Shown here in pieces: positions 40,394 to 49,498 of a stretch of DNA of 64,000 bases. The stretch's first letter is position 1; the number at the start of each line of letters is the position of its first letter. This DNA comes from a virus. The stretch is taken from positions 111,895 through 175,894 of the IMG/VR virus record IMGVR_UViG_3300042691_047309. The stretch is one strand, 5' to 3'. The translations under genes were made by a program, and so were the position numbers. The notes under the pieces were generated by a model. The model was not told the DNA's origin and did no database searches. It worked only from the letters and a program-made list of their open reading frames with translations.

Positions 40394-42088
40394 TCAAGAG
40401 TTTAGATAATCCACAGCTTGGGTATATCTAATTAGTAAATTTTGATCTTCCGCCAAAGATAAGTCATCATAAGCAAAAATTGATGCCGTTGCAAAGCCAG
40501 TTAATGATGTTAAATCTACTTTATGTACTTCAAGATATGTTTTTCTTGCTCCTATAATTTTAGCAAATTGTCGATTTAACAATAAATATTTTGCATCAGG
40601 TGTAAATATTTCTCTTTCAATGATTTTTCCTAAATAAGTGTTCCTGTTTGTGTCAATTTTGTAATTTAGTATTTGATTTTTACCTTTATAGTAATTAACT
40701 CTGTAGTAATAATTACTTGATTTACTTAGATTAGTTAATAAAACAGAGGCGGTAGTTCCATAAATTTGTTTTCCTAATTTATACTTTTGTTCTATAGTAC
40801 TGAATGTGCTACTTTTCGAAAGTTCAAATTCGTATCCATTTTCATTATTTACAGACATTGGTCCTGTATTGATAGTTGGCCAATATGCAGTTCCAAATGA
40901 ATCTGAGGATATGACCTCACCGGATTGAGTTTGACCATATAATGTTCTTACTCTGTAGTAATAAGTTCCGGTAGAAAGTCCAGATATTGAATACGTATTC
41001 GAAACACTACTAGTAATATATGGTAAAGTATTCGACAATGTACCTAAAGTCAAACTGTAATTAGGTAATAAAGATGAGAATGAACTAAATGTTGATATAT
41101 CAAAAGAATATGCATCAGCTGAATTATTTGTCGGCCATGTAAAACTAGCAGTACTGCCACTAGCTGATAATATCAACTGATTAGTAAAAGTAGTTAAAGT
41201 ATATCTTGAAGTATAATAATAAGTAGTATTTGGTGATAAATCAAATACAACAAGAGAAGCGGTATTTCCAGAAACATTATAAGATGGTGGATTTGAACCT
41301 GTTCCTAACTTTATGGAATTATAACTAGATAATTTTGTTTCAAAAGAACTTGATGTTGATATGTTTAATATGTATCCAGTTGTTACCGGGTCTGTATTCC
41401 AAACTATTGACGCGGTTGGATTAGAAGACATAAAAGAAGCCGAGTAAGTAAAATTCTTTAAAATATTTTCTCTTTCTTCTGTGTAAATCCACCATTGTTT
41501 AGTCAAATCTAAATTTATTTGAGTTTGAATCTCACTAAATGTTCCAACTAAGAAATTCATATATTCTACCGCGTTTGATGGTACAAAAGTGTCATTATCA
41601 TCAACCCATTCAGATAGATAAAGTTTAAAAGAGTATAGATTATCTCTAATGATATTCATATTAACGGAATAATCTTCTTCTTTTGTTAGTATAAAGGAAC
41701 TAGTGAGCGAGGTAATAGAAAAAGTTGTCGATAATGGATCAGATAGAGATAAATTTATATTATTTATATTTAGTGAGTAAATATCGACCGATGTTTGATA
41801 AACTTTCTTCTTATCATACATCAGTTTTAACTTCTTCAAAAAAGGTGTATTAGTTTCAAAACAAATCTGTTCCCAAGTAGTTCTTTTAATCTCAGCCAAA
41901 TTTGTTACCTCATCAATATTAATTTTGTAATAGTAATACAAACATTGTTGAAAAGCTTGAAAATCTCCTTTATTGACTAATTCGTCAATATACTTATAAT
42001 ATTCTGAAATATTATCTTTGCCCTTAGATGCTAATTTATCAAGGCTATTTTGAATTTTTGCTAATTTTCTTTGATAGAGATTTGCCAT
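40394..42088 (-). CDS. virion protein with FN3-like repeats
   Basis: A 564-residue protein. The N-terminal helical part (1-110) is followed by Ser/Thr-rich beta domains. Three repeats of about 90-100 residues (roughly 215-480) each contain a W-x-x-x-x-x-A/T-x-x-Y strand and end ...YYY-x-x-R/N, like fibronectin type III modules. A more compact C-terminal domain follows. Such proteins are typical of tail or fibre attachments. Preceded by the late-type box. Confidence 0.75.
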   Translation of the reverse strand: MANLYQRKLAKIQNSLDKLASKGKDNISEYYKYIDELVNKGDFQAFQQCLYYYYKINIDEVTNLAEIKRTTWEQICFETNTPFLKKLKLMYDKKKVYQTSVDIYSLNINNINLSLSDPLSTTFSITSLTSSFILTKEEDYSVNMNIIRDNLYSFKLYLSEWVDDNDTFVPSNAVEYMNFLVGTFSEIQTQINLDLTKQWWIYTEERENILKNFTYSASFMSSNPTASIVWNTDPVTTGYILNISTSSSFETKLSSYNSIKLGTGSNPPSYNVSGNTASLVVFDLSPNTTYYYTSRYTLTTFTNQLILSASGSTASFTWPTNNSADAYSFDISTFSSFSSLLPNYSLTLGTLSNTLPYITSSVSNTYSISGLSTGTYYYRVRTLYGQTQSGEVISSDSFGTAYWPTINTGPMSVNNENGYEFELSKSSTFSTIEQKYKLGKQIYGTTASVLLTNLSKSSNYYYRVNYYKGKNQILNYKIDTNRNTYLGKIIEREIFTPDAKYLLLNRQFAKIIGARKTYLEVHKVDLTSLTGFATASIFAYDDLSLAEDQNLLIRYTQAVDYLNS

Positions 42089-42092
42089 ATAA

Positions 42093-42107
42093 TTTATATA
42101 TTAAAAA
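42093..42107 (-). promoter_or_regulatory. TTTTTAATATATAAA box, minus strand
   Basis: Perfect box 4 nt upstream of the virion gene starting at 42088. Confidence 0.55.
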
Positions 42108-42121
42108 TCTCAATCTATAAG

Positions 42122-43252
42122 TTATTGCTCTTCTCCTCCACCTAATTGTTTTTCAATTTCAGCGATTTTATCTTTATTAACATCAGGATCTTTGTAAAGG
42201 TCAGCTATATCACTTAGTTTTTTGATTGCTTCAGGATTCTTAGTTTTTACATCTTTAAGTGTATTTACTAAGTCTTCTTGTCCTTCTGCTTTTGCTTCTA
42301 CTTTTCCTAATAAATCCTCAGTTTTCTTTTTAAAATCTGCATCTTCAAAGGAAACAACATCACCGTTAATATCCTTGACTTTTTTAATACCTATCATTTC
42401 TTTATCTTGAAGATCTTTCATAGGTCCTTCATTAGGTTTTTTCTTATCCTCATCAGTTATTTTTTTCCATTCATCTTCATTGAATTTATCTCTTTTATAG
42501 ATAACTGTATCACCAGCTTTGTAACCTCCTTCTGGTCCAGCTTCCGGAACTTCTTTTCCTAATGACTCAACGTATTTATCAACGTCTTCGTCTTTAATTT
42601 CGGATAAATATTTATCAAGTCTCGGAACTAAAATTTTATTTACCCAATCAATAGATAATTGTTTCATCTTTTTAGTATCTTTTCCAGCTGGTAGAATTGC
42701 CTTTTTAAATTCCGGAAGGTGAGTTTGATCTTTCATATCAACAACAATCTTTTTGTCATCTACCTTAGCGTCTGTTCCAACTTTTAAATCAGGTCCACCC
42801 GCATATTTATAATCTTTAATAGCTCTATTTCTTATTGTTTCCATATAGAATTTAACTATATCGACTGTCGGTGTATCTTTACCAAAAGATTTCAAAAGTC
42901 CATCATAAAGAGTTTGAAGACCTTGTTTTCCAAGTGCTCCCAATTGAGGATCGAGTATGTTTTTAATCAGATCTAAACATGCTTGTTCATTAATATCTGT
43001 ATCTTTTTTCTTTATAAATTCGTCCATTACTCCTTTAAGTAAGTAACTATCATCTTGTGGATTCAATGGATTTTTATCAATCCATGCTTCAATTTCTTCA
43101 GGTGCTGGGTTTTCTCCTAATTTTTTAATTTCCTCTACGGCTTTATTCCACATATTTTTGAAAAAATTCAAAACACCAGATAGGAGTTCTTCATTTACTG
43201 ATTTTAGGTTTCTATCTTTTTTAAATGACTCAAATTTCTTAATATAGCTCAT
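42122..43252 (-). CDS. internal-protein-like leader protein
   Basis: A 376-residue, very charged (Lys/Asp/Glu) protein with leader MSYIKKFESFKKDRNLKSVNEE. The body is mostly helical, with few aromatics and a disordered Lys/Asp-rich C-terminus (QLGGGEEQ). Composition and leader are what is expected of a prohead-core or internal protein processed by a maturation protease. No enzyme motif seen. Confidence 0.75.
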   Translation of the reverse strand: MSYIKKFESFKKDRNLKSVNEELLSGVLNFFKNMWNKAVEEIKKLGENPAPEEIEAWIDKNPLNPQDDSYLLKGVMDEFIKKKDTDINEQACLDLIKNILDPQLGALGKQGLQTLYDGLLKSFGKDTPTVDIVKFYMETIRNRAIKDYKYAGGPDLKVGTDAKVDDKKIVVDMKDQTHLPEFKKAILPAGKDTKKMKQLSIDWVNKILVPRLDKYLSEIKDEDVDKYVESLGKEVPEAGPEGGYKAGDTVIYKRDKFNEDEWKKITDEDKKKPNEGPMKDLQDKEMIGIKKVKDINGDVVSFEDADFKKKTEDLLGKVEAKAEGQEDLVNTLKDVKTKNPEAIKKLSDIADLYKDPDVNKDKIAEIEKQLGGGEEQ

Positions 43253-43275
43253 TACATAATATTATTTTTACAAAC

Positions 43276-43285
43276 TATATATTAT
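43276..43285 (-). promoter_or_regulatory. ATAATATATA box, minus strand
   Basis: Variant of the late-type box, 23 nt upstream of the leader gene starting at 43252. Confidence 0.35.
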
Positions 43286-43311
43286 TTTTTTTATATAAAA
43301 AATAAAAAATT

Positions 43312-43767
43312 ATGAACTATTTATCAAAAGTATCAGAGTTTCATAAAACCTTTGACGCTCCAATATTAGAAAGTCCTCAAATTCCATCTGATGAAAGATG
43401 TCAATTAAGAGTTTCACTACTTCAAGAAGAATTAAATGAATTAAAACAAGCTATTGATGATAATGATATTGTTGAAATCGCAGATGCTCTCTGTGATTTA
43501 CAATATGTCCTTTCTGGTGCAATCTTAGAATTTGGTTTAGGTGAAAAGTTTGATGAACTTTTTGATGAAGTACAAAGGAGTAATATGTCTAAGGCTTGTA
43601 GTTCAATACAAGAAGCAATCGAAACAATATCACACTATAAAAAGAAAGATAGTACTGAATCATCATATAAAATGATTGGTGAAAAATGTGTAGTGTATAG
43701 AGACTCTGATAACAAGGTGTTGAAATCTATAAACTATTCACCTGCTGATTTAAAAAATAAAATTTAA
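43312..43767 (+). CDS. MazG-like nucleotide pyrophosphohydrolase
   Basis: A 151-residue protein with the all-alpha NTP pyrophosphohydrolase signature: LLQEELNELKQAI (EE-x-x-E) followed by EIADALCDLQYVLSG (E-x-x-D-x-x-x-D). It would hydrolyse (d)NTPs to NMPs. Phage MazG proteins have been linked to nucleotide recycling or alarmone control. First gene of a long metabolic operon. Confidence 0.85.
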   Translation: MNYLSKVSEFHKTFDAPILESPQIPSDERCQLRVSLLQEELNELKQAIDDNDIVEIADALCDLQYVLSGAILEFGLGEKFDELFDEVQRSNMSKACSSIQEAIETISHYKKKDSTESSYKMIGEKCVVYRDSDNKVLKSINYSPADLKNKI

Positions 43768-43769
43768 GA

Positions 43770-44615
43770 ATGGAAAATTTAGGAATTATAGGACAGGGTT
43801 TTGTCGGAGGTGCAGTTTATCAAGGAATGAAAAACTTCTTCAATGTTTATACTTTTGATATAAATGGAAATTGTACAGAGTCATCACTTTTTAATTTAAT
43901 CGAAAAAGTTGATATGACATTTTTATGTTTACCAACACCAATGAGAAAAACAGGAGAATGTGATTTATCAATTGTTAAAAATTGTCTCTCTCAAATAGAT
44001 TTGATTGTTAAATCATTAGATAAAAAAGATTTTATTGTTATTATAAAATCAACAATTCCACCGGGAACAACAGAAATGTTAAATAAAGAAAACGAAAATA
44101 TACATATCGTTTTCAATCCAGAATTTTTAACAGAAGCCAATGCTGTTGAAGATTATAAAAATCAAAATAGAATTATTGTCGGAGGTGACAGACCTTATTC
44201 ATCAAAAGTTAAAAATATTTTTGAAAAGGCTTTCCCAAAAGTTCCTATTGTAAAGACTTCCTCAACAATTGCAGAAATGATTAAATATGTTACAAATACT
44301 TTTTTAGCAACTAAAGTTTCATTTGCTAATGAAATGTATCAAATATGTGAGGGGTTGAATATTGATTATGATAAAGTGATTGAATACGCTCGTTATGATG
44401 ATAGATTGGGTAATTCTCATTGGTCGGTTCCTGGACCGGATGGCGACCTGGGATACGGTGGTCATTGTTTTCCAAAAGATGTAGCAGCTCTAAAATATGT
44501 CGGTGACTCAATGAATGTTTCAACGACAATGTTATGTGCAACTATGGACAAAAATAAAGAAGTTAGAACAGACAAAGATTGGGAAAGCCAAATAGGAAGA
44601 GCAGTTTCAGAATAA
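43770..44615 (+). CDS. short UDP-glucose/GDP-mannose dehydrogenase-like protein
   Basis: A 281-residue protein. The N-terminal Rossmann G-I-I-G-Q-G-F-V-G-G, STIPPGTT and FNPEFLTEA blocks, the central helix region, and the catalytic Cys in GYGGHCFPKD are all present. Family members are 390-450 residues; here the C-terminal UDP-binding domain is missing, so the sugar-nucleotide site is incomplete. It may use a different substrate or act with another subunit. Confidence 0.85.
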   Translation: MENLGIIGQGFVGGAVYQGMKNFFNVYTFDINGNCTESSLFNLIEKVDMTFLCLPTPMRKTGECDLSIVKNCLSQIDLIVKSLDKKDFIVIIKSTIPPGTTEMLNKENENIHIVFNPEFLTEANAVEDYKNQNRIIVGGDRPYSSKVKNIFEKAFPKVPIVKTSSTIAEMIKYVTNTFLATKVSFANEMYQICEGLNIDYDKVIEYARYDDRLGNSHWSVPGPDGDLGYGGHCFPKDVAALKYVGDSMNVSTTMLCATMDKNKEVRTDKDWESQIGRAVSE

Positions 44616-44618
44616 AAT

Positions 44619-44867
44619 ATGAATCCTGATATGTCGGATATTCTTATGATGAACTCTAAGTTCTATGGTGATTATTACTGTAAGAAAGTAAAAGATTTTT
44701 TTGATGACGGTCAAATAGTAACTGTTTATTCACACTACTCATATAGACTTTTTACAATAGGAAAAAATAAAAGAATATTCAGAATTCATCATACAGATTT
44801 TGGAACTACACTTTTTACAAAAGAAGAATGGAGAAATAAAAAAATTAATAGAGTTTTAAAAAAATAA
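44619..44867 (+). CDS. small protein with conserved tail
   Basis: An 82-residue protein, probably a small beta barrel, with the tail EEWRNKKINRVLKK. In-frame ATGs at codons 4, 10 and 11 make the exact start uncertain. Part of the same transcript as the dehydrogenase. Function unknown. Confidence 0.65.
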   Translation: MNPDMSDILMMNSKFYGDYYCKKVKDFFDDGQIVTVYSHYSYRLFTIGKNKRIFRIHHTDFGTTLFTKEEWRNKKINRVLKK

Positions 44868-44871
44868 TTTC

Positions 44872-44879
44872 TATATTTG
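44872..44879 (+). promoter_or_regulatory. -7 element 4 nt from the ATG
   Basis: TATATTTG followed by CCAT and ATG 44884; probable leaderless start inside the metabolic operon. No TTG at -33. Confidence 0.5.
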
Positions 44880-44883
44880 CCAT

Positions 44884-45240
44884 ATGTTATCGAATAAAGA
44901 AAAGAAACGAAGACAACACGAGAAAGAACTGAAGTCACTTAGAAATAAGATGAGTAAAAACATCATATGGTTTGACGCTCTCAATACCACTCAACAATAT
45001 GACCTTCTTTTTGCTTGGAAGAGAGAGAAAAAATCAAACACACGAACTAAACCTCAAAAGAAAACAATTATAAGAAAAGTGGGTGGATTCTTGAATGGTA
45101 GATATCAGACTATGAGAAAAGAAATCGAAATAGTGTCTTATCCACCAAACTTTAAACATTTTCTTAAAAATATGAAACCAAAATTCAGCGTAAGTGTCTC
45201 AAAAATGAGACAGGCTCAATTAAAACATCTATTGAAATAA
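44884..45240 (+). CDS. small basic protein
   Basis: Unrecognised 118-residue protein, strongly basic throughout (many Lys and Arg), likely to bind nucleic acid. The N-terminal helix has NKEKKRRQHEKELKSLRNK. It ends RQAQLKHLLK, close to the recurring tail pattern. Confidence 0.7.
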   Translation: MLSNKEKKRRQHEKELKSLRNKMSKNIIWFDALNTTQQYDLLFAWKREKKSNTRTKPQKKTIIRKVGGFLNGRYQTMRKEIEIVSYPPNFKHFLKNMKPKFSVSVSKMRQAQLKHLLK

Positions 45241-45255
45241 ATTAAATAATAATAT

Positions 45256-46242
45256 ATGAAAATTTTTAGCGGAACCGGAAGTCAGCAATTGACTAAAGAA
45301 ATTTGTAAAGTCTTAAAAGAAAGAGGTAGTGATATATCACCTGGTAGATTGAAAATTGATAAGTTTTTAGACGGTGAAATACTACCGTTATTTGAAGAGT
45401 CAGTTAGAGACCAAGATGTCTTTTTTGTTCAAACAACAAATAGCTCTGATAACATAATGGAAACACTCTTAGTTATCGATGCTGCAAAAAGAGCCGGTTG
45501 TAAATCATTTACACTTGTTGCTCCATTCCACGGATACTCTCGTCAGGATAAAACAGACCACCTCCGTTCATCAATTGGTTCTAAAATGTTAGCTGATGTC
45601 TTAACAACAGCTGGTATGAACCGAATTATTACAATCGACTTACATGCCTCTGCTATTCAAGGATTTTATAATGTTCCTGTTATTCACTTAAATGGGAATA
45701 AAATATTTATTGACTACATTAAAGAGAACGAAATAGAAGATTTAACAATTGTTGCTCCAGACCAAGGAGCTGTTAAAAGAGCTTCTGACTTTTGTAAAGC
45801 ATTTCCAGAAGCAACATTCGCAATGATTAATAAGAAAAGAATTAAACCAAATGAAATTCATTCAATGGAGTTAGTTGGTGAAGTTACTGGTCGTAATGTT
45901 GTTATTGTAGATGATATGGCTGATACATTAGGAACAATGTGTAAAGCAGCTGAGTTGCTTATTGAGAAGGGTGCTAATTCTGTAAGATGTATTGCGACTC
46001 ATGGTATTCTAAGTGGTAAAGCAATTGAAAACCTTTACAACTCTAAGATTACTGAGTTATTAGTATCTGATACAATCTCATTTATTGGTGATAAAGATGC
46101 TTCTCGTAATGAAGGTAGAGGTATTTATCAAGGTCCTCCAACTAATTCAAAAATGAGAGTGATTAGTTGTGCAAAAATTATTGGTAAATCAATCTGGTCT
46201 CTCTCTCAGCGTCAATCAATACACGAAATTAATATGATATAA
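45256..46242 (+). CDS. prs: ribose-phosphate pyrophosphokinase (PRPP synthetase)
   Basis: A 328-residue PRPP synthetase: N-terminal FSGTGSQQLTKEI, PFHGYSRQDKTD (ATP-binding flexible loop region), TIDLHA, and the PRPP loop VVIVDDMADTLGTM. It makes PRPP from ribose-5-phosphate and ATP for nucleotide and NAD synthesis. Related proteins annotated the same way act in phage NAD rebuilding against NAD-depleting defences, and that variant cannot be excluded from sequence. Overlaps the next gene by one base. Confidence 0.92.
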   Translation: MKIFSGTGSQQLTKEICKVLKERGSDISPGRLKIDKFLDGEILPLFEESVRDQDVFFVQTTNSSDNIMETLLVIDAAKRAGCKSFTLVAPFHGYSRQDKTDHLRSSIGSKMLADVLTTAGMNRIITIDLHASAIQGFYNVPVIHLNGNKIFIDYIKENEIEDLTIVAPDQGAVKRASDFCKAFPEATFAMINKKRIKPNEIHSMELVGEVTGRNVVIVDDMADTLGTMCKAAELLIEKGANSVRCIATHGILSGKAIENLYNSKITELLVSDTISFIGDKDASRNEGRGIYQGPPTNSKMRVISCAKIIGKSIWSLSQRQSIHEINMI

Positions 46243-46607
46243 TGAAAAAGATTTTACTATGTGACATAGACGGAACTATATGTGATGATATCAAAAATGA
46301 GGAATCACATCTTTATGCAACTGCAGAAGTGTATGAAGGATCCAGAGAACAATTAAATCAATGGTATGATGAAGGACATCATATTACATTCTTTACAGCT
46401 CGTGAAGAAAAAGATAGAGAAGTGACCGTAAAATGGTTAGATTATAATGGGTTTAAATATCACGGTCTTATTATGAATAAACCAAGATGTTTAAATGATG
46501 AAGATGTTTATTGTTGGATAGACAATAGAAAAGTTATGGGTGTTACTTATAAAGGGGTCTGGGGACCACTTGTTGAAAGAGTAACAACAATAAAAACGAT
46601 GGAATAA
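46242..46607 (+). CDS. HAD-superfamily phosphatase
   Basis: A 121-residue HAD-like protein with motif I DIDGTICDD, motif II Thr in FFTAREE, and a late WIDNRKV acidic site. Close in form to the small HAD phosphatases found in sugar-phosphate loci. Substrate unknown. Coupled to prs (TAATG). Confidence 0.8.
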   Translation: MKKILLCDIDGTICDDIKNEESHLYATAEVYEGSREQLNQWYDEGHHITFFTAREEKDREVTVKWLDYNGFKYHGLIMNKPRCLNDEDVYCWIDNRKVMGVTYKGVWGPLVERVTTIKTME

Positions 46608-46608
46608 T

Positions 46609-46701
46609 ATGGTAGTGTATTTAGTTGGTGGGATAGCAATAGGAATTATGATTGCACCTACAGTTAATCAAATGATTAAAGATTACGTTAATAGAAAATA
46701 A
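46609..46701 (+). CDS. 30-residue membrane peptide
   Basis: A 30-codon frame: one hydrophobic helix (VVYLVGGIAIGIMIAP) and a polar end. It fits exactly between two genes, with 1 nt gaps. Likely a small membrane protein. Confidence 0.5.
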   Translation: MVVYLVGGIAIGIMIAPTVNQMIKDYVNRK

Positions 46702-46702
46702 T

Positions 46703-47347
46703 ATGAGTTATCTTAATGAACTTAAAGCTTATCTAAGAGATATAAATTTGGAAATTCTAATGGAAAGTCCAGATGTTAAAATTGATATATCTAAAAGATA
46801 TTATAATAAATTTAGACTTTTTTACCCAAGTCGTAGGCTTATCAAATACACCACCAATATTGGTGGTGTATTGGTTGGATCAAGAGCAATTCGTTGCTTT
46901 ACAATAAATGATAAACCAATTCTTGAAAGAAGAGTAAATGATTGGGACTTTATTGTAACACTTGATATGGCTTTTAAGATCTGTGATGATATGGGAATAG
47001 AAGAGATTCCAAAAATCGGTGGTGTTATAAGTATTAAGAATCAAAGAAGATGGGCTCATCCATCTTATCAAGATGCTTATAGAGTTGGTCCAGTTGATGT
47101 TCAGTTAATTGTAGAGGAAGAACTACCGGATTATACGGAAGTTGATGGTGTTAGAATTGCTAACTTTGGTTATTCAATTTCTCAAAAGATTGGTCTAACT
47201 TCTGAATTACAAAGTAAATTGGGTGATCGAAACAAATACAAAAGCCTATCTTCTCGTTATGATAGTATAGATGAACAATATCATAAACACATAGATGATT
47301 TAAAAGAAATAATTATAAAATATAATAGTATCAAATGCAAACTTTAG
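46703..47347 (+). CDS. nucleotidyltransferase-fold protein
   Basis: A 214-residue protein. GGVLVGSRAIRCF followed by RRVNDWDFIVT resembles the G-S...D-x-D core of the polymerase-beta-like nucleotidyltransferase fold. A later VDVQLIV may supply the third acidic residue. Target unknown; tRNA-modifying or toxin-like enzymes of this fold exist. Overlaps folD by 13 nt. Confidence 0.6.
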   Translation: MSYLNELKAYLRDINLEILMESPDVKIDISKRYYNKFRLFYPSRRLIKYTTNIGGVLVGSRAIRCFTINDKPILERRVNDWDFIVTLDMAFKICDDMGIEEIPKIGGVISIKNQRRWAHPSYQDAYRVGPVDVQLIVEEELPDYTEVDGVRIANFGYSISQKIGLTSELQSKLGDRNKYKSLSSRYDSIDEQYHKHIDDLKEIIIKYNSIKCKL

Positions 47348-48240
47348 CAAACATTTTAGATGGAAGAATCGTATCAGGTCAAATTTTATCCAATATCAAA
47401 GATAAAATCGAAGGTCACATAGAAAAAAGCCAATCAAGATTAGGATATCAAATTTCAAAACCATCTATGGCGATAGTTCTTGTTGGAAATAATCCAGCAT
47501 CTGAGTCTTATGTCAATGGAAAAACAAAAGCTTGTGAAAAAGCTGGAATAAACTATAGTGTTATTAGATTTCCAGAAAAAATAACCTCATTTGATCTTTT
47601 AGAAGAAGTAAAAAGATTAAATAAGTCTTCTTATGATGGATTTATTGTTCAACTTCCATTACCAGAACACATTAAGTCGGATTCTATTATAAACGAGATA
47701 AGTGCATATAAAGACATTGATGGATTTCATCCTCTTAACTTTGGTAAAATGTCACTTGGTCAGAAGTCAATGAGACCAGCAACTGCTTATGGTATATTAA
47801 AACTAATCGAATGGTATGAAATTGACACTAAAGGAAAACATGTCGTAGTTATTGGTCGCTCTAATATTGTCGGGAAACCTATTTCTATTATGTTAGGTAA
47901 CGACTTTAACATTGGAAGAGCTACCGTTACATCTTGTGATATAAACACTCCTAAAGAACTCCTAATTGAAGAAACTAAGAAAGCTGATATAGTAATTGTT
48001 GCAGTTGGAAAACCTGGTTTATTAACAGCTGATATGATTAAAGAAGGAGTGGTTGTGATTGATGTAGGTATCAATAGATTAGAATCTGGTAAATTAGTTG
48101 GTGATTGTGATTTTGATTCTATTTCTAAGAAGGCTTCTTGGATTACTCCAGTACCAGGTGGTGTTGGACCAATGACTATATCTGGTTTGATTTTGAATAC
48201 TTATGAGGCTTGGAAGATGAAAAATTTTATTGAAGAATAA
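47335..48240 (+). CDS. folD: methylenetetrahydrofolate dehydrogenase/cyclohydrolase
   Basis: A 301-residue, full-length FolD: substrate site SYVNGKTKACEKAGI (catalytic Lys region), DGFIVQLPLP, KDIDGFHPLN, the NADP site VVVIGRSNIVGKP, and PVPGGVGPMT. It interconverts 5,10-methylene- and 10-formyl-THF. With DHFR at 52774 it supports one-carbon supply for dTMP and purine synthesis during replication. Confidence 0.95.
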   Translation: MQTLANILDGRIVSGQILSNIKDKIEGHIEKSQSRLGYQISKPSMAIVLVGNNPASESYVNGKTKACEKAGINYSVIRFPEKITSFDLLEEVKRLNKSSYDGFIVQLPLPEHIKSDSIINEISAYKDIDGFHPLNFGKMSLGQKSMRPATAYGILKLIEWYEIDTKGKHVVVIGRSNIVGKPISIMLGNDFNIGRATVTSCDINTPKELLIEETKKADIVIVAVGKPGLLTADMIKEGVVVIDVGINRLESGKLVGDCDFDSISKKASWITPVPGGVGPMTISGLILNTYEAWKMKNFIEE

Positions 48241-48659
48241 TGGGATTTATAGGAGCAACAACTTTATTAAATCATGATGTATCTATTAACCCAAGATCAA
48301 AGATGACTTGGTCTCAAAAAATAGATGATATATCCTCTTACTTAGAGAATCCAGATTTTGAGGTTATAAACCCAACCGTAAAAATATGTGAGTATTTTAA
48401 AGATAAGATAGGATATTGTCTACCATCATCAAGTTTCTTTGTTATTGATAATAGTAGATTAGAGATTTTTAATCAACCATTAAATTGCTTAGATTTTTAT
48501 AACTATGATGATTTAATAAAATATTTAAGTGATGAGAAGAAAACTATTTATGTAAGTAAGATTACATTAAACTTTGGTAGAATATACAAAGCTTTTATCT
48601 ATGAGATAGATAATTTACCTAATATAAGAAATCATAAATTAGAAAAAATAGGAATATGA
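48240..48659 (+). CDS. hypothetical protein with conserved tail
   Basis: Unrecognised 139-residue protein starting on the folD stop (TAATG). Mixed alpha/beta; ends IRNHKLEKIGI, a form of the recurring tail. ATGA overlap with the next gene. Confidence 0.7.
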   Translation: MGFIGATTLLNHDVSINPRSKMTWSQKIDDISSYLENPDFEVINPTVKICEYFKDKIGYCLPSSSFFVIDNSRLEIFNQPLNCLDFYNYDDLIKYLSDEKKTIYVSKITLNFGRIYKAFIYEIDNLPNIRNHKLEKIGI

Positions 48660-48913
48660 AAGTAAAGTGTTTATCTAATGAAAGTTGGGATCTTCTTCAC
48701 AATTTGCGTGATAAACTAACGATTGGTAAAATATATGATGTTATAAAAATTGAACAAATACCATTCTCACCACATAGATATGATGATCCAAGTGGTCCCT
48801 TTTATAGAATAAAATGTGATAATGGAGAAATAAAACACATTGATGCAAATAGATTTCGCGAATTGACTATGTATGAAAAAAGAGAATTAAAATTGAAAGA
48901 TTTAGGTATATGA
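48656..48913 (+). CDS. small SH3-like protein with conserved tail
   Basis: An 85-residue protein: KVKCLSNESW...LTIGKIYDVI, then YRIKCDNGEIKHIDANRF, and tail YEKRELKLKDLGI. Clearly related to the next gene (I/V-x-C-x-x-N...L-T-x-G-K-x-Y...D-x-G-x-x-x-x-[YI]-x-x-x-R-F). Function unknown. Confidence 0.75.
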   Translation: MKVKCLSNESWDLLHNLRDKLTIGKIYDVIKIEQIPFSPHRYDDPSGPFYRIKCDNGEIKHIDANRFRELTMYEKRELKLKDLGI

Positions 48914-49143
48914 GAAAGTTTTATAAAATAGTTTGTATAAATAATAAACCAATTCCCGGTAGTAGCGAAAGAACTCAAAGCCTCACGGAAGGAAAAGTCT
49001 ATCAAACTTATGACAATCCAGATTATAGAGATGTTTGTGTTGTAAATGATAAAGGAATAGAAGTAAACTATTCGAGTTCTAGATTTATAACATTAGAAGA
49101 ATTTAGAGAAAATAAATTAAATAAAATATTAGAATGCAGTTAA
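48910..49143 (+). CDS. small SH3-like protein with conserved tail
   Basis: A 77-residue paralog of the previous gene: KIVCINNKPIPG...LTEGKVYQTY, VVNDKGIEVNYSSSRFITLEEF, and tail RENKLNKILECS. Tandem duplicates in one operon. Function unknown. Confidence 0.75.
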   Translation: MRKFYKIVCINNKPIPGSSERTQSLTEGKVYQTYDNPDYRDVCVVNDKGIEVNYSSSRFITLEEFRENKLNKILECS

Positions 49144-49472
49144 TACTTGGAATATTATTTGGAACATTAGCACAAATACTTGTTTTTTTTCAGATACAAG
49201 GTAGTTTGAAATATCCTTTCTTACAGAATAATCAATGGATAGTTCTGCTTTCTGGTGTTCCAATAACTTGGCTTTTTGTAGAATCGGTAAAATATATTTA
49301 CGATTGGAGTGGAGGTCAACTTTGGCCCGGAAGACTTATCGGATTTTCAATTGGTATAGTTGTCTTCACAGCGATGTCAATTATATTATTTGGAGAGGGA
49401 ATAAGTGCTAAAACTGGAATTTGTTTAGTTCTATCAGTTTTGATTCTACTTATACAAATTTTTTGGAAATGA
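49134..49472 (+). CDS. four-TM membrane protein
   Basis: A 112-residue protein with four predicted helices (about 3-20, 34-52, 66-86, 92-110) and very short loops; the loop between helices 2 and 3 carries YDWSGGQLWPGR. Resembles small integral proteins of DMT-like layout. Overlaps the previous gene by 10 nt. Confidence 0.75.
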   Translation: MQLILGILFGTLAQILVFFQIQGSLKYPFLQNNQWIVLLSGVPITWLFVESVKYIYDWSGGQLWPGRLIGFSIGIVVFTAMSIILFGEGISAKTGICLVLSVLILLIQIFWK

Positions 49473-49498
49473 ATATAAATAAAAAATAAAATAATATT

